Source: Atkinsonella hypoxylon
Taxonomy: Eukaryota > Ascomycota > Sordariomycetes > Hypocreales > Clavicipitaceae
DNA length: 64,000 bases
Direction of reading: 5' to 3'
Assembly (NCBI GenBank): GCA_000729835.1
Contig: JFHB01000023.1
Location: forward strand, 205,907-269,906
Positions within the stretch are counted from its first letter, which is position 1; each line of letters opens with the position of its first letter. The notes under the pieces were generated by a model. It did not search any database. It saw only the letters and a list, made by a program, of their open reading frames with translations, and was not told where the DNA came from. Below, piece by piece: positions 21,374 to 33,400 of this stretch. The position numbers were made by a program, and so were the translations under genes.

Positions 21374-22903
21374 ATGGCGACTTCAGGAGGAACAAATCTC
21401 TGGCTCCCGCCAGGATTCAGTGATGGAGATTCCATCTACTTCATGTCAGCTACACATCGGGGAGACATGTATCATCTGCGAGCAGCGATGATGTTGCCAA
21501 ATAGGGGTTACTCACTTGTCCTCTTCGACGCAGATGTGTCCGCCACGAGCAAGACCAAAGATACTCAAGATTATCTGAGCCGGTCCGTCATACGCAATAA
21601 GAAGAACTTCTTCTTCGTTTCGTGGGACTATCGGGGACTCACCCGTTTCCGTCCAACTGACTTTACCAATTGTTGCCTTAATGGAAAGCCATATAATGGC
21701 AAAGGCATCAGGAAGATTACCGTGACGCCATACGGCGAGTCTTTGTCGACCAAACTTATCGAAGACGCCACCACACCTAACCGCCCGCTGCCCGATAGCG
21801 TCCTCAAAGGCATGTTTCTTCTCAGCCCTGAGTCCATGGACTATCTCCGGGCCGAGTTCAGTAACTTGTTTGATAAGGAATGGAAAATCGCTGCTGATGA
21901 TAATACAAAGTCCACAATACTCGTTGTGGATCGAGACACGGGATGCCAACCTGAAGGCGTCTATCCAGAGCTTGACACGGGAAATGGCATTCCCGCAGTT
22001 CGTGCCATTGTAAACGAGATGATGGCCAATATCCCAGGCCAGCAGCGTACGCTGAATGTCATCTCGTGTGGATATAAAGACGAAAGTTCATTGACTGGCA
22101 TTGGGCAGTACTGGACCAAACTCCCAAAGGTGGACCAGATACCAAACCCCAACAAGAACGAGCCCGTAACCAAGAGAGATGTCGAGGCTTACTTTCTATA
22201 TTGGGCCTCCCAGGAGAACCAGAACAAGCAGTACTTCAAAATGGTCATAGGTCTCCGGAGCGGTGTCATTGATCTCTTCACTTTCATGGGCATCCCAACC
22301 GTGTCCATCGGACTGCGCAACATGGTGGGAGAGTCGAGGCACAAGAGGCTGTGCGGGCCAAATTTCAAACGGCTGAATATCCAATATGACCGACCGCGTC
22401 ATTCAACCACCGCCTACGTTCAGGGCAGGTACAACTCCAGAGACGTTTTGCTCAACTCCCCGTTTTGGCTTGGTGCTCCGCCAAGGCTCTCGGCTGGTTT
22501 TCCAGCGCGGAACATCCTTACAGACCAACAAAGGATGCAAGAGAAGACGTCGCTTCTGCAGCCTTTTTCCGATTTTGACTGGTTTGTCCTCCAGGTCGGC
22601 GTGAGGATTGCTTGCGAGCACTACATGAGTTGGAGCGCCACGGTCAAGACGGCGAATGGGAGTTTCCCTAAAGTCATGACCACTAGCGATGCAAGATTTT
22701 GCTATCTGGCTGAGGAACCAGGGCCGAGCGTGAAGCAAAAATTACTAAACCGGAAGCCAATCGATGAGGGAGCCATTGATAGTATGAGAGCCCTGCTCAG
22801 TAACAGAACGTCAACACTTCAACTGTCAGATACCCTGTTTGACCAGCTCTACAAGGTGCAATTTACAAAGGACTGGAATCATATCCAAACATCAATTCCT
22901 TAA
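21374..22903 (+). CDS. Uncharacterised 509-aa protein with glycosyltransferase-like (GT-B) features
   Basis: A single-exon, apparently soluble protein with no signal peptide or membrane segment. Two Rossmann-like halves can be guessed: an N-terminal part with DGDSIYFMSATHRGDMYHLRA, and a C-terminal part. The C-terminal part contains MVIGLRSGVIDLFTFMGIPT followed by VSI and Arg-rich runs, which resembles the nucleotide-sugar pocket of GT-B glycosyltransferases (G-x-R-S-G..D....G.P..s). The middle holds TILVVDRDTG and VISCGYKD. Similarity is judged by motif only and is weak; a non-catalytic role is possible. It opens the accessory locus and converges on the next, minus-strand gene with about 900 bases between them. 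Confidence 0.55.
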   Translation: MATSGGTNLWLPPGFSDGDSIYFMSATHRGDMYHLRAAMMLPNRGYSLVLFDADVSATSKTKDTQDYLSRSVIRNKKNFFFVSWDYRGLTRFRPTDFTNCCLNGKPYNGKGIRKITVTPYGESLSTKLIEDATTPNRPLPDSVLKGMFLLSPESMDYLRAEFSNLFDKEWKIAADDNTKSTILVVDRDTGCQPEGVYPELDTGNGIPAVRAIVNEMMANIPGQQRTLNVISCGYKDESSLTGIGQYWTKLPKVDQIPNPNKNEPVTKRDVEAYFLYWASQENQNKQYFKMVIGLRSGVIDLFTFMGIPTVSIGLRNMVGESRHKRLCGPNFKRLNIQYDRPRHSTTAYVQGRYNSRDVLLNSPFWLGAPPRLSAGFPARNILTDQQRMQEKTSLLQPFSDFDWFVLQVGVRIACEHYMSWSATVKTANGSFPKVMTTSDARFCYLAEEPGPSVKQKLLNRKPIDEGAIDSMRALLSNRTSTLQLSDTLFDQLYKVQFTKDWNHIQTSIP

Positions 22904-23800
22904 TTTTACATGTTCGAGTTACATTTTATGTTCTTAGCCGATGGTCGTGATAGTACGTCGCTTCAGTTAGTTTTTTTTTTTTTTGGGCAAATTCGGGGGG
23001 TTATACACATGACTATGAACTGTTCGTCTGTGAAAATGCATGTTTAAAGCTTCGAAAACCAACGCTCTTGTATAAGCTAGCGATACCATTCCGTTCCCTT
23101 CCGCCACTTTCAAAACTTAATAGATGGCTACAGGAAGTAGATACAAAAACTCATGCCTTGTTCTGCATGCCCTGAGTGTGTTTCTGTTGCAGCTAGCCCA
23201 TATATCAACGGGCAAAAAGACAGGGTATCTACAACTAAGTGGTATATAAGGTTTAATTAGAGAAGGCACTTGCGGAAGTTCGGAATTTCTCTTTTGCGTG
23301 GCATAGTTGAATCGTGACATGAACAGTAGCAGCAGTCTCATGTAGCGCTCGGCGTCATGTTTCCAGCTACAAAATTCTTTTTTCTTATGTACGCTAGTTA
23401 TTTTATTCGCTAATGTAGGCACTGCGTAGAATGCTATATTAACTACATAGTACCGGATCATGCCTGGCTTATCTTCCCTCCCTCGCGACCCTGATGAGTC
23501 CTTGTCGATGACGACCGATGCCAGGCTTCGCGGCTGGGCACGCACAGCCTGGTGACCATTTGTGCAAAGAGGCTAGCCTGCTAGTTACATATATATTTAA
23601 GATTTTGAATCTATAGAAAAGGATCCAAAAGTAAATAAAATTGCGTCAATTTCCTACTAAAGACTTATACAACTACAGCACGATTTCAAACCATATATAT
23701 AACGTGATGAAATAGTTTGTTTTCTTTCTCGCCAACGAGCAACCGACCATTAACAAGCACATATATCTGAAGCACTTAGGACCCTATTGCTCTGTAGTCA
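22904..23800. terminator. Convergent 3' region between two accessory-locus genes
   Basis: No gene is seen in this 0.9-kb spacer between converging stop codons. A T14 run at about 22971-22984 and several AATAAA-like and TATATA stretches (23585-23710) fit transcript 3' ends on both strands. Open frames present are short and without motif. Confidence 0.35.
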
Positions 23801-26800
23801 CTACGCAGTCTGCGGCTCCACGTCGGTGTTTCTTAGTACCACGTCGAACGAATCACTCAAAGTCATATCGTGCGGGTGAACTCTATACGTCGCCTCCGTC
23901 TGCAGCGTCAGAATCGTCGTTTCGCTTTCTCTGGGGCTCTCACGCGTGAACTTGTTCACTTGAGCTAGGGACAGCAAGAAACTCATGTCCTGGACCATGC
24001 TGATGTCAATGACTTGGGTCACGCTCCGTGGTAGAAGCCTCAACACCAGGTAAACGACGCCCGCCCTCTTGTCCATCTGAGGCAGCACGTTGAATCGCAG
24101 GTTGCTCAGCATCCGGGGGCCGGGCCCGTCGTAGTTAGCTAGAAGTAGGTGGTCATTCGAGTTTACGGGACCGAGGGCGATACGGATGTCCAGCTCCAAC
24201 AGGTCGTAGTCGCTGTGTTGGTTGTTCTCAACGTGGATGCTGAAGATGAGGTCCTGCTTGAGGTTGTCGCCTGAAGTGTCAACCTGGTTGTCCTGGTTTG
24301 CCTGAGAGTAGACCATGCAATTATACTTGGGCGGATTCGCCGGATCAAATGTATCGTCTGGCTCTCCCTGGACGGGCATAGATAGAGACGGAGACGAGGA
24401 TTGCCTCGGGTTGCCTTGGGGAATGGAACGAACGTGGGGGCCGAGATTGGCCTGTTGAACATGCGGCTCAACCTTGTAATCATCGTGGCGAGTGAGCTGG
24501 GAAGTGACCGAGGAGGATTCCACTGTTGAAGTGGTCACCGCGATGCCGTCGTCACTTGCCTTTGCTTCATCTTCATTAGCCTCGATCAGCGGCGTGATGC
24601 TCGAAGGAGCAGTGGACGTCAATGTGAAAGGTTTCTTGGGAGATGTCGAGGCCGTCCCTTCTGCCAAGGGAGCCACAGCGGCGGATGCGGACTGATTCTC
24701 TTCCAGGTTGATGGTTAGGCTGTAGATTGGATCCGTCAGCTGCATGGCCAACAAGGCCGAGTTGGCCGTGTCATCATCAAATGGCCTCTGTTGGCCCTTG
24801 GCGACCTCCTCGTCTGACCACGCGCGCAGCAAGGCCAGCTGCTGTTGGGCAAAGTACGGGAGACGAAGGAGGCGCACATCATCGGCACCAGAGGCGGCAT
24901 CTGTGCTCCAGATGAACCAATTATTCGCATCTGTCGGCTTCAGGGCAATCCCTGGCTTCAAGGCGTCCTTCTGCCTTTCTTCTGACGAGACAGATATAGT
25001 GTACTGCTTCCGCACATCGATGTCAACTTCGAGATTGGTGAGATTCCAGCCGACGGCAAATCTCTGCTGGTGAGGTGGCTGGGTAAATACCAATGACTTG
25101 AACTCGGGCAGTCCTGGCTGACGGTCCACGAGGCCCATCATAACCCCATCGGTAACAATTTCATGTCGCAGTAGCGGTGCTTGCCCGATGGTTGACGCCG
25201 ACTTGATCTCCACCCTGAGATCCGGGAACATGGAGACAAGATCAGAACGCAGGTAGAAGCCATAGCGAGGGATCTGCGGCGTGTATTCTGGCTGGTGCTC
25301 AGGATAATGGGTCAAGTAGGCATTAATCGCGGCTTTAATGGCCGCTCTGTCCCTGTCCTCGCCCGAGTGGTTGGCCAGACTGAGAGCGCCGTCGATCATG
25401 GCGTCCACCCAGCCGGGATCAATGTAGAAGAATCGCAGGCTCTCTGTTGGGAGGTGTGTGGGATCACTGATCAGGTAGTGCGCCGGCACTCCCGAGAGAA
25501 ACATGCGGTCCAGTACAAAAGCCAGTACGATCATCCAGTCCGTTGATACTGGCGTGTTGGTCTCGTCATATACGCTCCCATCCGTGGCCTTCCCAAGATC
25601 CAAAGCGATGTTTGTGGCTTCCTCGAGATAATCATCTTTGATAATGCTAGCGTTGTAGTGCAAAGACGGAATTTGGCGCTGGGTCAGCCGTGGTCGATAC
25701 CAACGTTTCTGAGGAGGACCGGCTTGGAAATACGGTGATGATACGGAACCTGGAGCTCCAGCATGCATATTATTCAAGTGATCTACCGTATCTTTGAGGT
25801 CACCCAGTACGTCCGCGCGGCTGCGGTAGCTCGCTTGGCTGCCAGCTGAGCGGACAGCCGATATCTTCAACTTCTTCATAGTCCGAGCATGGATCGTCGC
25901 TCGCAGCCGGAACAGGGCCGCGGCAAATGCTTGGTTGCCCAGGGCCAGCGTCCGGCCCAAGTTCCATGCAGTAGAGTAGCTAATGTCCATGATGCCGACC
26001 TCACGGTCCAGGATTTGCAGGTCTTGGCCAGAGTTGGAGCACGCCTTGGCTATGGTGTCGGACGGCTGTACCATCGTCGGCGTCAAGGGTCCTCGGTACA
26101 GGGCCACTGTCTGCTCACCGGTTTGAGTACGGTATCTGACTAGTGAGTAGCCATCTAGCAGGCGAGCAGCTATTCGTTCTTTTACATCCCCACCGTTGCT
26201 GAGGGGGTCCGTGATGCTAGCAGCAGGTCGCAGGACGCTGATCGTCTTACCAATGTTGTCAAAGGCTTCGTGGACGTTGAGCATTCCTGGAGGCATGACC
26301 GTGTAAGCCCAACTGTAAAGAGAGCACAGCGCTACATAATCCTTTGTGGGAAAGCTCTTCATGTCTTCGACTCCCTCGATAGAAACTAGGTGAACAAAGA
26401 CAGATACAGGGGCAGTATTATCCAACGGCCCCGACCGGCTGCCGACAACGATGGAGAAGATGCCAATCTCTTCCACACCTGCCACCGCCATGCCTGTCGT
26501 GTTGATCTCGCGAACGTGAGACAGGTACTTGTACCGGGTTGTTTCGGGGCCGCCAGTGTCTTGTCTTTTGTTATTTTCGTCGAAGCATGAGAACAGGTTC
26601 TTGAACAGCTCTGGTTTAAGGAAAATAAAATCTCCCCTTGCGTCGTCCACATTCGGTCCCATGTCATCCGTTATGGGACTGGCCACGTTGGGTATGGCCC
26701 GGAGATCTTTGACTGTCATGTTGACGGCCAGTGTATCTGTCTGCTTACAAGTCTGATCTTCCAAGGCCCCAGTTGCCAGCTTCAGCTCGTCGTTGGTGAA

Positions 26801-27298
26801 CGTGAACAGAACTAGCCACGGCACCTTATTGCGTTCATCCGTGAGTCCATTTTCCTCTGAGGCCGGGCTACCCAGCCTCTCCCACGGCAGATGCGGGTCG
26901 CTGAGCACTACGTGAGGCAGAATGCGATGGTCGTCCGAGTATCCATGGGGGGGATATACGGAATAGACAGAGCCAGCGGGGAGCGAGAACTGAGGCGCGT
27001 CGACAAAGAAATCCTGCTTAGAAATGAGTCGCAAAGGTTTGTCATCCGGCTTCGTCGTGGGCGGTTCGACGATTTGCGTAGCCACGATTTGATGATCCTC
27101 TCCAGCCTCCAGGCCAGGAGCCCAGTACGAGTTGAGCTTCTCCTCTCCGGGCTTCAGGTTCGTTTCTTCGGGCGCCTCCTCGGCTGCCAAGATACTCCGA
27201 GCCACCCTGTGAACCGCTGCACTTCGCCGGGCATGTCGAAGAGTGAGATATCGAGGTGAGTTGATTACTTTGCTCTTCCCACGAGTAAAGATGGCCAT
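23801..27298 (-). CDS. Large uncharacterised protein (1165 aa) of the accessory locus
   Basis: A single uninterrupted frame of 1166 codons including the stop. It extends upstream to 27355 only from a TTG, so I take the ATG at 27298, whose context GCCATGGC is favourable. No signal peptide or membrane helix is evident. The first 60 residues are basic. A central region reads as a compact helical domain (SAVRSAGSQASYRSRADVLG; later ESLRFFYIDPGWVDAMIDGA, a distinctive conserved-looking run). About residues 880-980 form a Ser/Thr/Pro-rich linker, and the last 170 residues are beta-rich. I do not recognise a named family. The FFYIDPGWVDAMIDGAL-type run seems familiar from large bacterial proteins of unknown role, but this is memory of pattern and not a search. 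It is flanked by the GT-like and lectin-like genes. Confidence 0.8.
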   Translation of the reverse strand: MAIFTRGKSKVINSPRYLTLRHARRSAAVHRVARSILAAEEAPEETNLKPGEEKLNSYWAPGLEAGEDHQIVATQIVEPPTTKPDDKPLRLISKQDFFVDAPQFSLPAGSVYSVYPPHGYSDDHRILPHVVLSDPHLPWERLGSPASEENGLTDERNKVPWLVLFTFTNDELKLATGALEDQTCKQTDTLAVNMTVKDLRAIPNVASPITDDMGPNVDDARGDFIFLKPELFKNLFSCFDENNKRQDTGGPETTRYKYLSHVREINTTGMAVAGVEEIGIFSIVVGSRSGPLDNTAPVSVFVHLVSIEGVEDMKSFPTKDYVALCSLYSWAYTVMPPGMLNVHEAFDNIGKTISVLRPAASITDPLSNGGDVKERIAARLLDGYSLVRYRTQTGEQTVALYRGPLTPTMVQPSDTIAKACSNSGQDLQILDREVGIMDISYSTAWNLGRTLALGNQAFAAALFRLRATIHARTMKKLKISAVRSAGSQASYRSRADVLGDLKDTVDHLNNMHAGAPGSVSSPYFQAGPPQKRWYRPRLTQRQIPSLHYNASIIKDDYLEEATNIALDLGKATDGSVYDETNTPVSTDWMIVLAFVLDRMFLSGVPAHYLISDPTHLPTESLRFFYIDPGWVDAMIDGALSLANHSGEDRDRAAIKAAINAYLTHYPEHQPEYTPQIPRYGFYLRSDLVSMFPDLRVEIKSASTIGQAPLLRHEIVTDGVMMGLVDRQPGLPEFKSLVFTQPPHQQRFAVGWNLTNLEVDIDVRKQYTISVSSEERQKDALKPGIALKPTDANNWFIWSTDAASGADDVRLLRLPYFAQQQLALLRAWSDEEVAKGQQRPFDDDTANSALLAMQLTDPIYSLTINLEENQSASAAVAPLAEGTASTSPKKPFTLTSTAPSSITPLIEANEDEAKASDDGIAVTTSTVESSSVTSQLTRHDDYKVEPHVQQANLGPHVRSIPQGNPRQSSSPSLSMPVQGEPDDTFDPANPPKYNCMVYSQANQDNQVDTSGDNLKQDLIFSIHVENNQHSDYDLLELDIRIALGPVNSNDHLLLANYDGPGPRMLSNLRFNVLPQMDKRAGVVYLVLRLLPRSVTQVIDISMVQDMSFLLSLAQVNKFTRESPRESETTILTLQTEATYRVHPHDMTLSDSFDVVLRNTDVEPQTA

Positions 27299-28807
27299 GG
27301 CTGTGTGGAAGGTCTTACATGTGAAGTATTCAGATTGACTACAAAAGTAAACCAAGCAAGACTAATTCACAGATTCATCACAGTTGCTTGTCAGTATAAG
27401 GTAGAAAGGCTCATGGCGCTCTCTGTGATGATCTGATAAGCGAATATTGAATTATCCTCGGTGAAATGCAGCTTGCCTATAAAGAGGAAAAGGCAAGAAA
27501 ATCAAACTATGTTCACACCTGTCCATTTACTTTTCCCCCGCTCTGAGTATGAGACAACAGGAGAGATGCCACAGCAGCTAATATATGACATGTACGCTTT
27601 CTTGTTGAATTTCCACAGCATGAACGGAAAGGAGTGGCGATGGTACTTTTATCCCTGGCAGGGCAAGTGTAAGTCGTGTAACCTTGTGCTTCTCCAGCTC
27701 TTATGTTGGGCACAACAACTTCAACTTTGACATTGCGGGGCCATGCACTGTCTCCCAAGAACGGTCGGGTGCTTATATAGGTTGCGACAATAGAGGAGCT
27801 GAACCTTGCAGGAAGCTGTAACACGATAATACAGGTGATTTTCGTCGAGTTCTTGGCAGGTGGCTTGCAGTGATGGTCAATTATTCTACTGCCAGCTCTT
27901 CGTATGAAAGGCATCACGTTGTGCAAGATTTTCTTGCCAAGTATCAAAAGGCGTATGAGTCAGTTCTTGCGGCATATGTACATCTAACTAAACATCACAA
28001 AGTGAGATGCTTTCATCGGTCTAGAATAGATACTACTTAAATTTATATGGAGAAAATGCTGATATGTTAGCAGATGAGACGGTAACCCAATCTAGAACCA
28101 GTCAAGCAAGACTTGCCCTTCTTACAGCAGATTGCGATTGGACAGTTTTCTATCCGGCGAGACCTCCATTCAGTTGACTAGATTGGCCCCGGTTCTGGCC
28201 GAGAGCAGGATTGCGTTATACACTGTCTCATGCGGAATGCCATGCATGAGGTATATTATCCACCAGCCATTGAGAGAAGCGGCACCCGCAAATATTTGCA
28301 TGCGTGAGAGGGTGTATAACATGTTTGAGTGAGTGAGTGAATGTTGAAAGAGTAGGAGTGGTCCGGGAGACTTTTATGATTTCACACCGGGGATCGTCGG
28401 GGAGCTGAGACGAGATGCCGACCATCTATAGAAGGCAAAGTATTTGATTCCTAGAAAATGAAACGGCAGAGATAAGGTGGGATTCACAGTGATTCTCCAC
28501 CCATTACAATCGAACCCCTCTTACGGCCAACCATTCACAAGCCGGAATGCTGGACCATTCCCTGCGTGTCACCGTACGCTGCCGAAAGAGTTGGCTAGAG
28601 TTGTGATGTACGGAGTAACATGAAGAACAAATTCACAATAGACTGACTGGCCATGAAGCAGTATTTATAGGCCTATTGATAGCTTCTACCTCTCATCTTT
28701 CTCTATCCTGTATTGTCCAGAACAAAAAAGCATCTCTTGAGCTCGTGACGCTATCCCAGAAAGCTTTTGACTTAACTGTTCCAAAACAACACGCTGCCGT
28801 CATCACC
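27299..28807. promoter_or_regulatory. Divergent intergenic region between the 1165-aa and lectin-like genes
   Basis: About 1.5 kb separates the two start codons, which face away from each other, so promoters of both genes should lie here. No gene is supported; open frames at 27513-27947 and 28132-28332 carry no motif. The arrangement would allow shared control, but I cannot point to a defined site. Confidence 0.4.
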
Positions 28808-29839
28808 ATGCCTGGCTTTGCTTCCATCATCAATACAGGGCAAGATGTCCCCAATGACAAGGCCATCCAGGTCTACTTCACGACCAGTTTCTCCAATGTC
28901 GGTCTGGCGTTACGTGACAAGACGACCGATAATGACAACCCGGAGATCGTTCAATCCAGCGAAGCCGATCCGCCGGGTATACTGATCTTCAGCTCTCAAC
29001 TCACCAGCACTCTTTTCATGTATTCCAACGCCGTGTTTGCCTTTACGAAGCAGCTGGACCCCAAATCTCCCAAGATTGATATTTCCATCGTTAGCCCCGT
29101 CTACCAACCTGTGGCATCCACTGAAAGCACCAACACGACCATTGCGAGCTGTTCTTTCAATGAAAAGACTTGGGTCTACTATTTGAGGTGAGCAGGACAT
29201 GGAGGCACCAGACATTATGGAGGAACACATGACATAAAGTAATCAAGCAGTATGTGGATGGTCACTAATGGATCGTTTTTTCTTAGTGGAGCGGACCAGG
29301 ACTCGCTCAGAATTATTCAATCACAAGTCGGAAAGCAAGTCACGAATACTAAATTGGAAGTCAATGCTGTGCGAGTGGGAAGTTCGCTCGCTGCCTACTT
29401 TGATACCGAGGCGCGTCTCTCGTTCGTCATCTACCAGTATATGGATGATGGGGGCGAGGACGTCAGGCAGTTCTACGAGTACAACGTAGACGACGAATCT
29501 TGTAAGGAACCAAACAATGCCCTCATGTCGACAACTTGGTACTTGCTGCTGACGCACTGGATAGCCAGCAGGATCCAAAACACGGGCGACGCTGCGAAAC
29601 TGTCGAGCGTCGCGGCGGTACATTTCCGTGGGGTCACGTACCTGTACTACATGGACAACGACAACGAACTCAGGGTTATCACCAAGGTGAAAGACAAATG
29701 GGGTTCTTCTGCCGCAGTCGCTGGCGCCAGCAATGTCAACGACTCGAGCCAGATCACTGCCGTCTCTTCTGGAAAAGCCAACCATGTATTCTACACTGAC
29801 AAAGGTGATTCACCCGTGCACCTCATGTTGCCTTATTAG
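28808..29839 (+). CDS. Fucose-lectin-like protein (probable beta-propeller)
   Basis: A 310-aa protein encoded by exons 28808-29187 and 29287-29839 (intron GTGAGC..TTAG; the codon AG|T is restored as Ser). It has no signal peptide. It consists of repeated beta-blade-like units. Each has a pattern such as aaVhfrGvtYLYYmDndneLrvIt..., followed by a Trp or Tyr strand and a small-residue turn, as in PVL/AAL-type fucose-binding lectins of fungi. About five blades can be guessed. Such lectins bind glycans and in fungi often act in defence or recognition. The lectin reading rests on blade pattern only and binding residues cannot be verified. It lies between the two largest accessory proteins. Confidence 0.6.
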
Positions 29840-30455
29840 TAGACCACAGGCAATTCTACAAAACCCCCCTGCGGTCTATTGTTGTTGGGTGCCTGAAGGT
29901 TCAGTTCAGATAAGTCAGAATTCAGTGGGAGAAAAATTCCAGTTAGGTTGTCTCAGATCGAAAATTCCCTAATGAATTGTGATAATGTGCGACCAATGTT
30001 CATGTGACAAGGGCTCAGTAGAAGGCTTGGAGTCAATAGCTCAATTCAACTGTAATAATCGACTTTAGTATCAAAGGTCCTTGATTTTTCTCAAGGCGCT
30101 TGATGCCAAACGGATCTATTAATACAAAGAGGCGGTCAGGTTCAAAGCCCTAGTCTCGTGACCTTATGTGACCGTTAGGCGCTGAGAAAAGCCTAACCGT
30201 GTGATAGTTCATAACATTGAGCTGAGTCTCCAGAATGTGGCAACAAGGCTCATCATTCGAATCTGGCAATGATGCCTCATCGTTGTCGTCAGTTATGCTG
30301 ACCTCCCAGAGTGTCGCCCGAGAAAACGTGCTCAATTTATGAAATATGGGAATTGCCAAAATTTATTCCCTAGAATCACAGCGTTCGGCATGCCTTGTTC
30401 GATACAGAACCGATATGTATTATAGAGTATGAAAGATAATGAAAAGATCACCCCC
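29840..30455. other. Convergent spacer between lectin-like and DUF6603 genes
   Basis: No gene is seen. Two stop codons face each other about 0.6 kb apart. A minus-strand frame at 30150-30359 is short and without motif. Confidence 0.4.
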
Positions 30456-33400
30456 TCATTTCGTCATCAAAGGAGCCGCGACGTACAGTCTATCAAATTG
30501 ATTATTCACCCAATTGGGTATTTTGGCCCACTGGCTTAATCCTGTATCCCAGCCCAGGGCCGCCGTCCAGCCACTTACGAATTCTTCCTGGACTTTCTCT
30601 TCACTCTGGTCCCAGTCCGGAACCGCCCATTTCCCCCGCACAATCTCCCACTGCTGTGTGGCCTGGAGTGGCTCTGCAGGATCCCAATTCTTGTTGGAGC
30701 CTTCCGACGTGGGAAACGGTTTCTCGGCAGTAAGCTCCTGGAGCTCAGCATCGAGGATGTTGAAGACTGGATAAGGGTCGTTGGACATGTGCGGTGGCGG
30801 AGCGGTTAGACGGACGCCAGCCAAGAGGTCGATAGTTCCGCCAGAAGAGGAGAGCAGACCGTTAATGTTATTGCCGCTCTTCAAGGGGTCTGTACTAGAA
30901 TTATCTGTACATTGTTTAGTTAATAATGAACGAATCTTGTCCTTATGGAGCTGAAAGATCTTACATTCACCCCACAGCCCTGCTGGAAGAGACTTGGTGA
31001 TCTTCTCCATTGTCCAACCTTGGATAACCTTTCCATCCTTCCTAATAATGGAAATTTGCAGATTCGACCCCAACTGAGATTCTCCCTGCAACTTCATCGG
31101 CCTTGCGTAAATGGCCTCGTCGTGTGTGACATGACTGATGCTCTGGTCTCCGTCCATCTGGTCGGCGCTCTTGATGGCCATTTTACAGCCGATGGCGCAT
31201 ACGAAGCTGCCGCCACGTACTAACCAAGTTTGATTGTGCGTACGATCCGGCTTATCATCGTTGTTCATCAAGCCAGACTCGGCCAGGAAAGTGTGTGCCT
31301 CGTCTTGAGGCACGTCGATGAACTGCATTTCGTCTCCCTCGGTTTTGTCCTTCCCCAGCTCTGCAACCCTGGGATCAGTCTGTTCCTGCTGAGTTCCTAG
31401 ACCACTTTTATCGGCTTGTAAGACAAGCTCGTAAAACTCAAGCAGCGATACGGGATCAACATCCTGCTGTGAATCGCCGAAACCGATGCTGAACTGGACA
31501 ATTTTGAGGTTGATATAAACCCGGCCGGCAAGGGATGGACCCCACAGGGTGAGATCGGCTCCAATATCAATGGAGATGTGGATGTGGATGAACCAGATGT
31601 CGATGCTGAATTCGACACCGATATCAACACCAATCTCGCCGAGGAAGTGGAAGGGATGATAATTGATTAGGAAGCTTGCAAAGGCATCGAACCACGCGTC
31701 GAGAGGTCCCGCACTGAGGGCAGCATGTAGCCTACCCCCTCCCATGCAGGCTTTGGTCGTGATAGCAAAATACGCCTCACCGCTGACGCTCAGTCCACCG
31801 CCCAGGCTCCAGCTGATTCCCAGCCTTGGGGGGTTAGGGTATCCCTCGGGTATCTGGAAGGCCGGGTGATATCCTCCCAGGGTGAAGACAAAGTCTCCGG
31901 TCTTGCTGTGGTCGGCGTGTGGTGCATCAAACCAATAGCAGAGGGCAAACCCCCCGGTCAAATGACAGCTTGGGTGGAGGATATACGAATTGGGACTGAG
32001 CTGGGCCTCTACTGTCATCACTCCGTATGAAAAGTCCACGACAATGGCGATGCCGAGCTCCGCGTGGGCAAACTTCATGGGGGATTTCGGGTTCGGAATA
32101 TCGACAGTAGCAACCGCAAAGATACCGAGCTTGATGGCCTCTCCAAACTGCACCACCGCTACGGCATCCAGAGCAATGAGCTGGAACGCGTCTATCTTCA
32201 TGCCTACTGCGGCCCAGTACGTGCCCGGCAGAGGGTTGAACCATCCCCCCTTGCCGGGATCTGTCAGTCTTTGCAGCGCACTCATGGCACTATCCGTTGC
32301 GCCGTCAAGCGAGCTCGTCTTGATAAACGGGAAGTTGACAATCTGATCGGGTGTGGGGACCTTGACATTGGAATTGTAACCAAATCCGCCCGTTACGCCA
32401 GATATTTCCGCAAACTCGAGCTCAACGAGCGGCCCGTCCAGCCGAGCGAAGACAAATACCGATATGAAAGAGTCTTTTGCGTCTTTTGCTCCACCAGGAT
32501 TTGCTTCTCCATAGAACCCTGCTGCTTCTATCTGATACGGCTTCCACCCAATGATCAGCCCACCAGCATAGTAGTTGAGATTTGGGTCCGTGCCGTGGCG
32601 GATGCTTCCACAGATGGTGAGCGGAGGCCGTTCAAAGGCAACGGACAAGCCTTCCAAATTGATGGAAATATCGGACAGCTCGGGCTTCCTGAGCACGGCG
32701 AGATCGAGGTCGAGGCTAAACCCGATGAGAGACAGGCCAACCGGGCCGAGCTCCATTATGGCTGTGAGCATGATTTGCAACTTCTTGTTGGCGTACTTGA
32801 GGCCCAGGTTACTGATTGATAGTGGTCCAGACTTCTTTTTGAAAGGCGCAGAGGAGCTGCCGCCGTCCGAGTCGGGCTTCGTTTCATCCGTGGCCACCTC
32901 CTTGACTGCTAGCTCTGTCGCACTAGAGTCTTGGCTCTGGGACTTTGGTTGGGTCTTCTTGAAGTTGTAATCCAAAACCATTTTGCGATCATTGTTGTGG
33001 TCTTTGATTACGACACAGAAGTGCGCCCCTGAGGTAATGATTACATCGGTATCCTTGGGGGATTTGGACTTGTTCGAATAGACCAGTGGATATTCGCCAA
33101 GAGATGTGTTGAGATCATCGACTTCAGACACGGTCAGCCCTGGCTGAGCCTGCTTGCTCTTGGAAATGTTCGCAGCGTCCTGTACCCAGAGTAGGTACAT
33201 TTCATCAAAGGGTTGAGTCAAGTCCCCGATCAGCGGGATCGAGACCGACGGCAGCGCCATTATCCCAGCCTTGACAAGTCGCTTGGATTGGGTCGAGGCA
33301 GGCCAGTCGTTTGAGTGGAACTGAGCAAAGACGATTTCAACCGGGCTGAAGACTATGTTGGTGAGTAGGTGGAACCCTGCTTTGCTCTTCTGCACTTCTA

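Noticed and set aside
27299..27355. 19-residue N-terminal extension of the 1165-aa protein
   Set aside because: It would begin at TTG; the first ATG in frame is 27298.
32064..32819. 251-codon plus-strand frame
   Set aside because: It is antisense to the DUF6603 gene and mirrors its codon structure.
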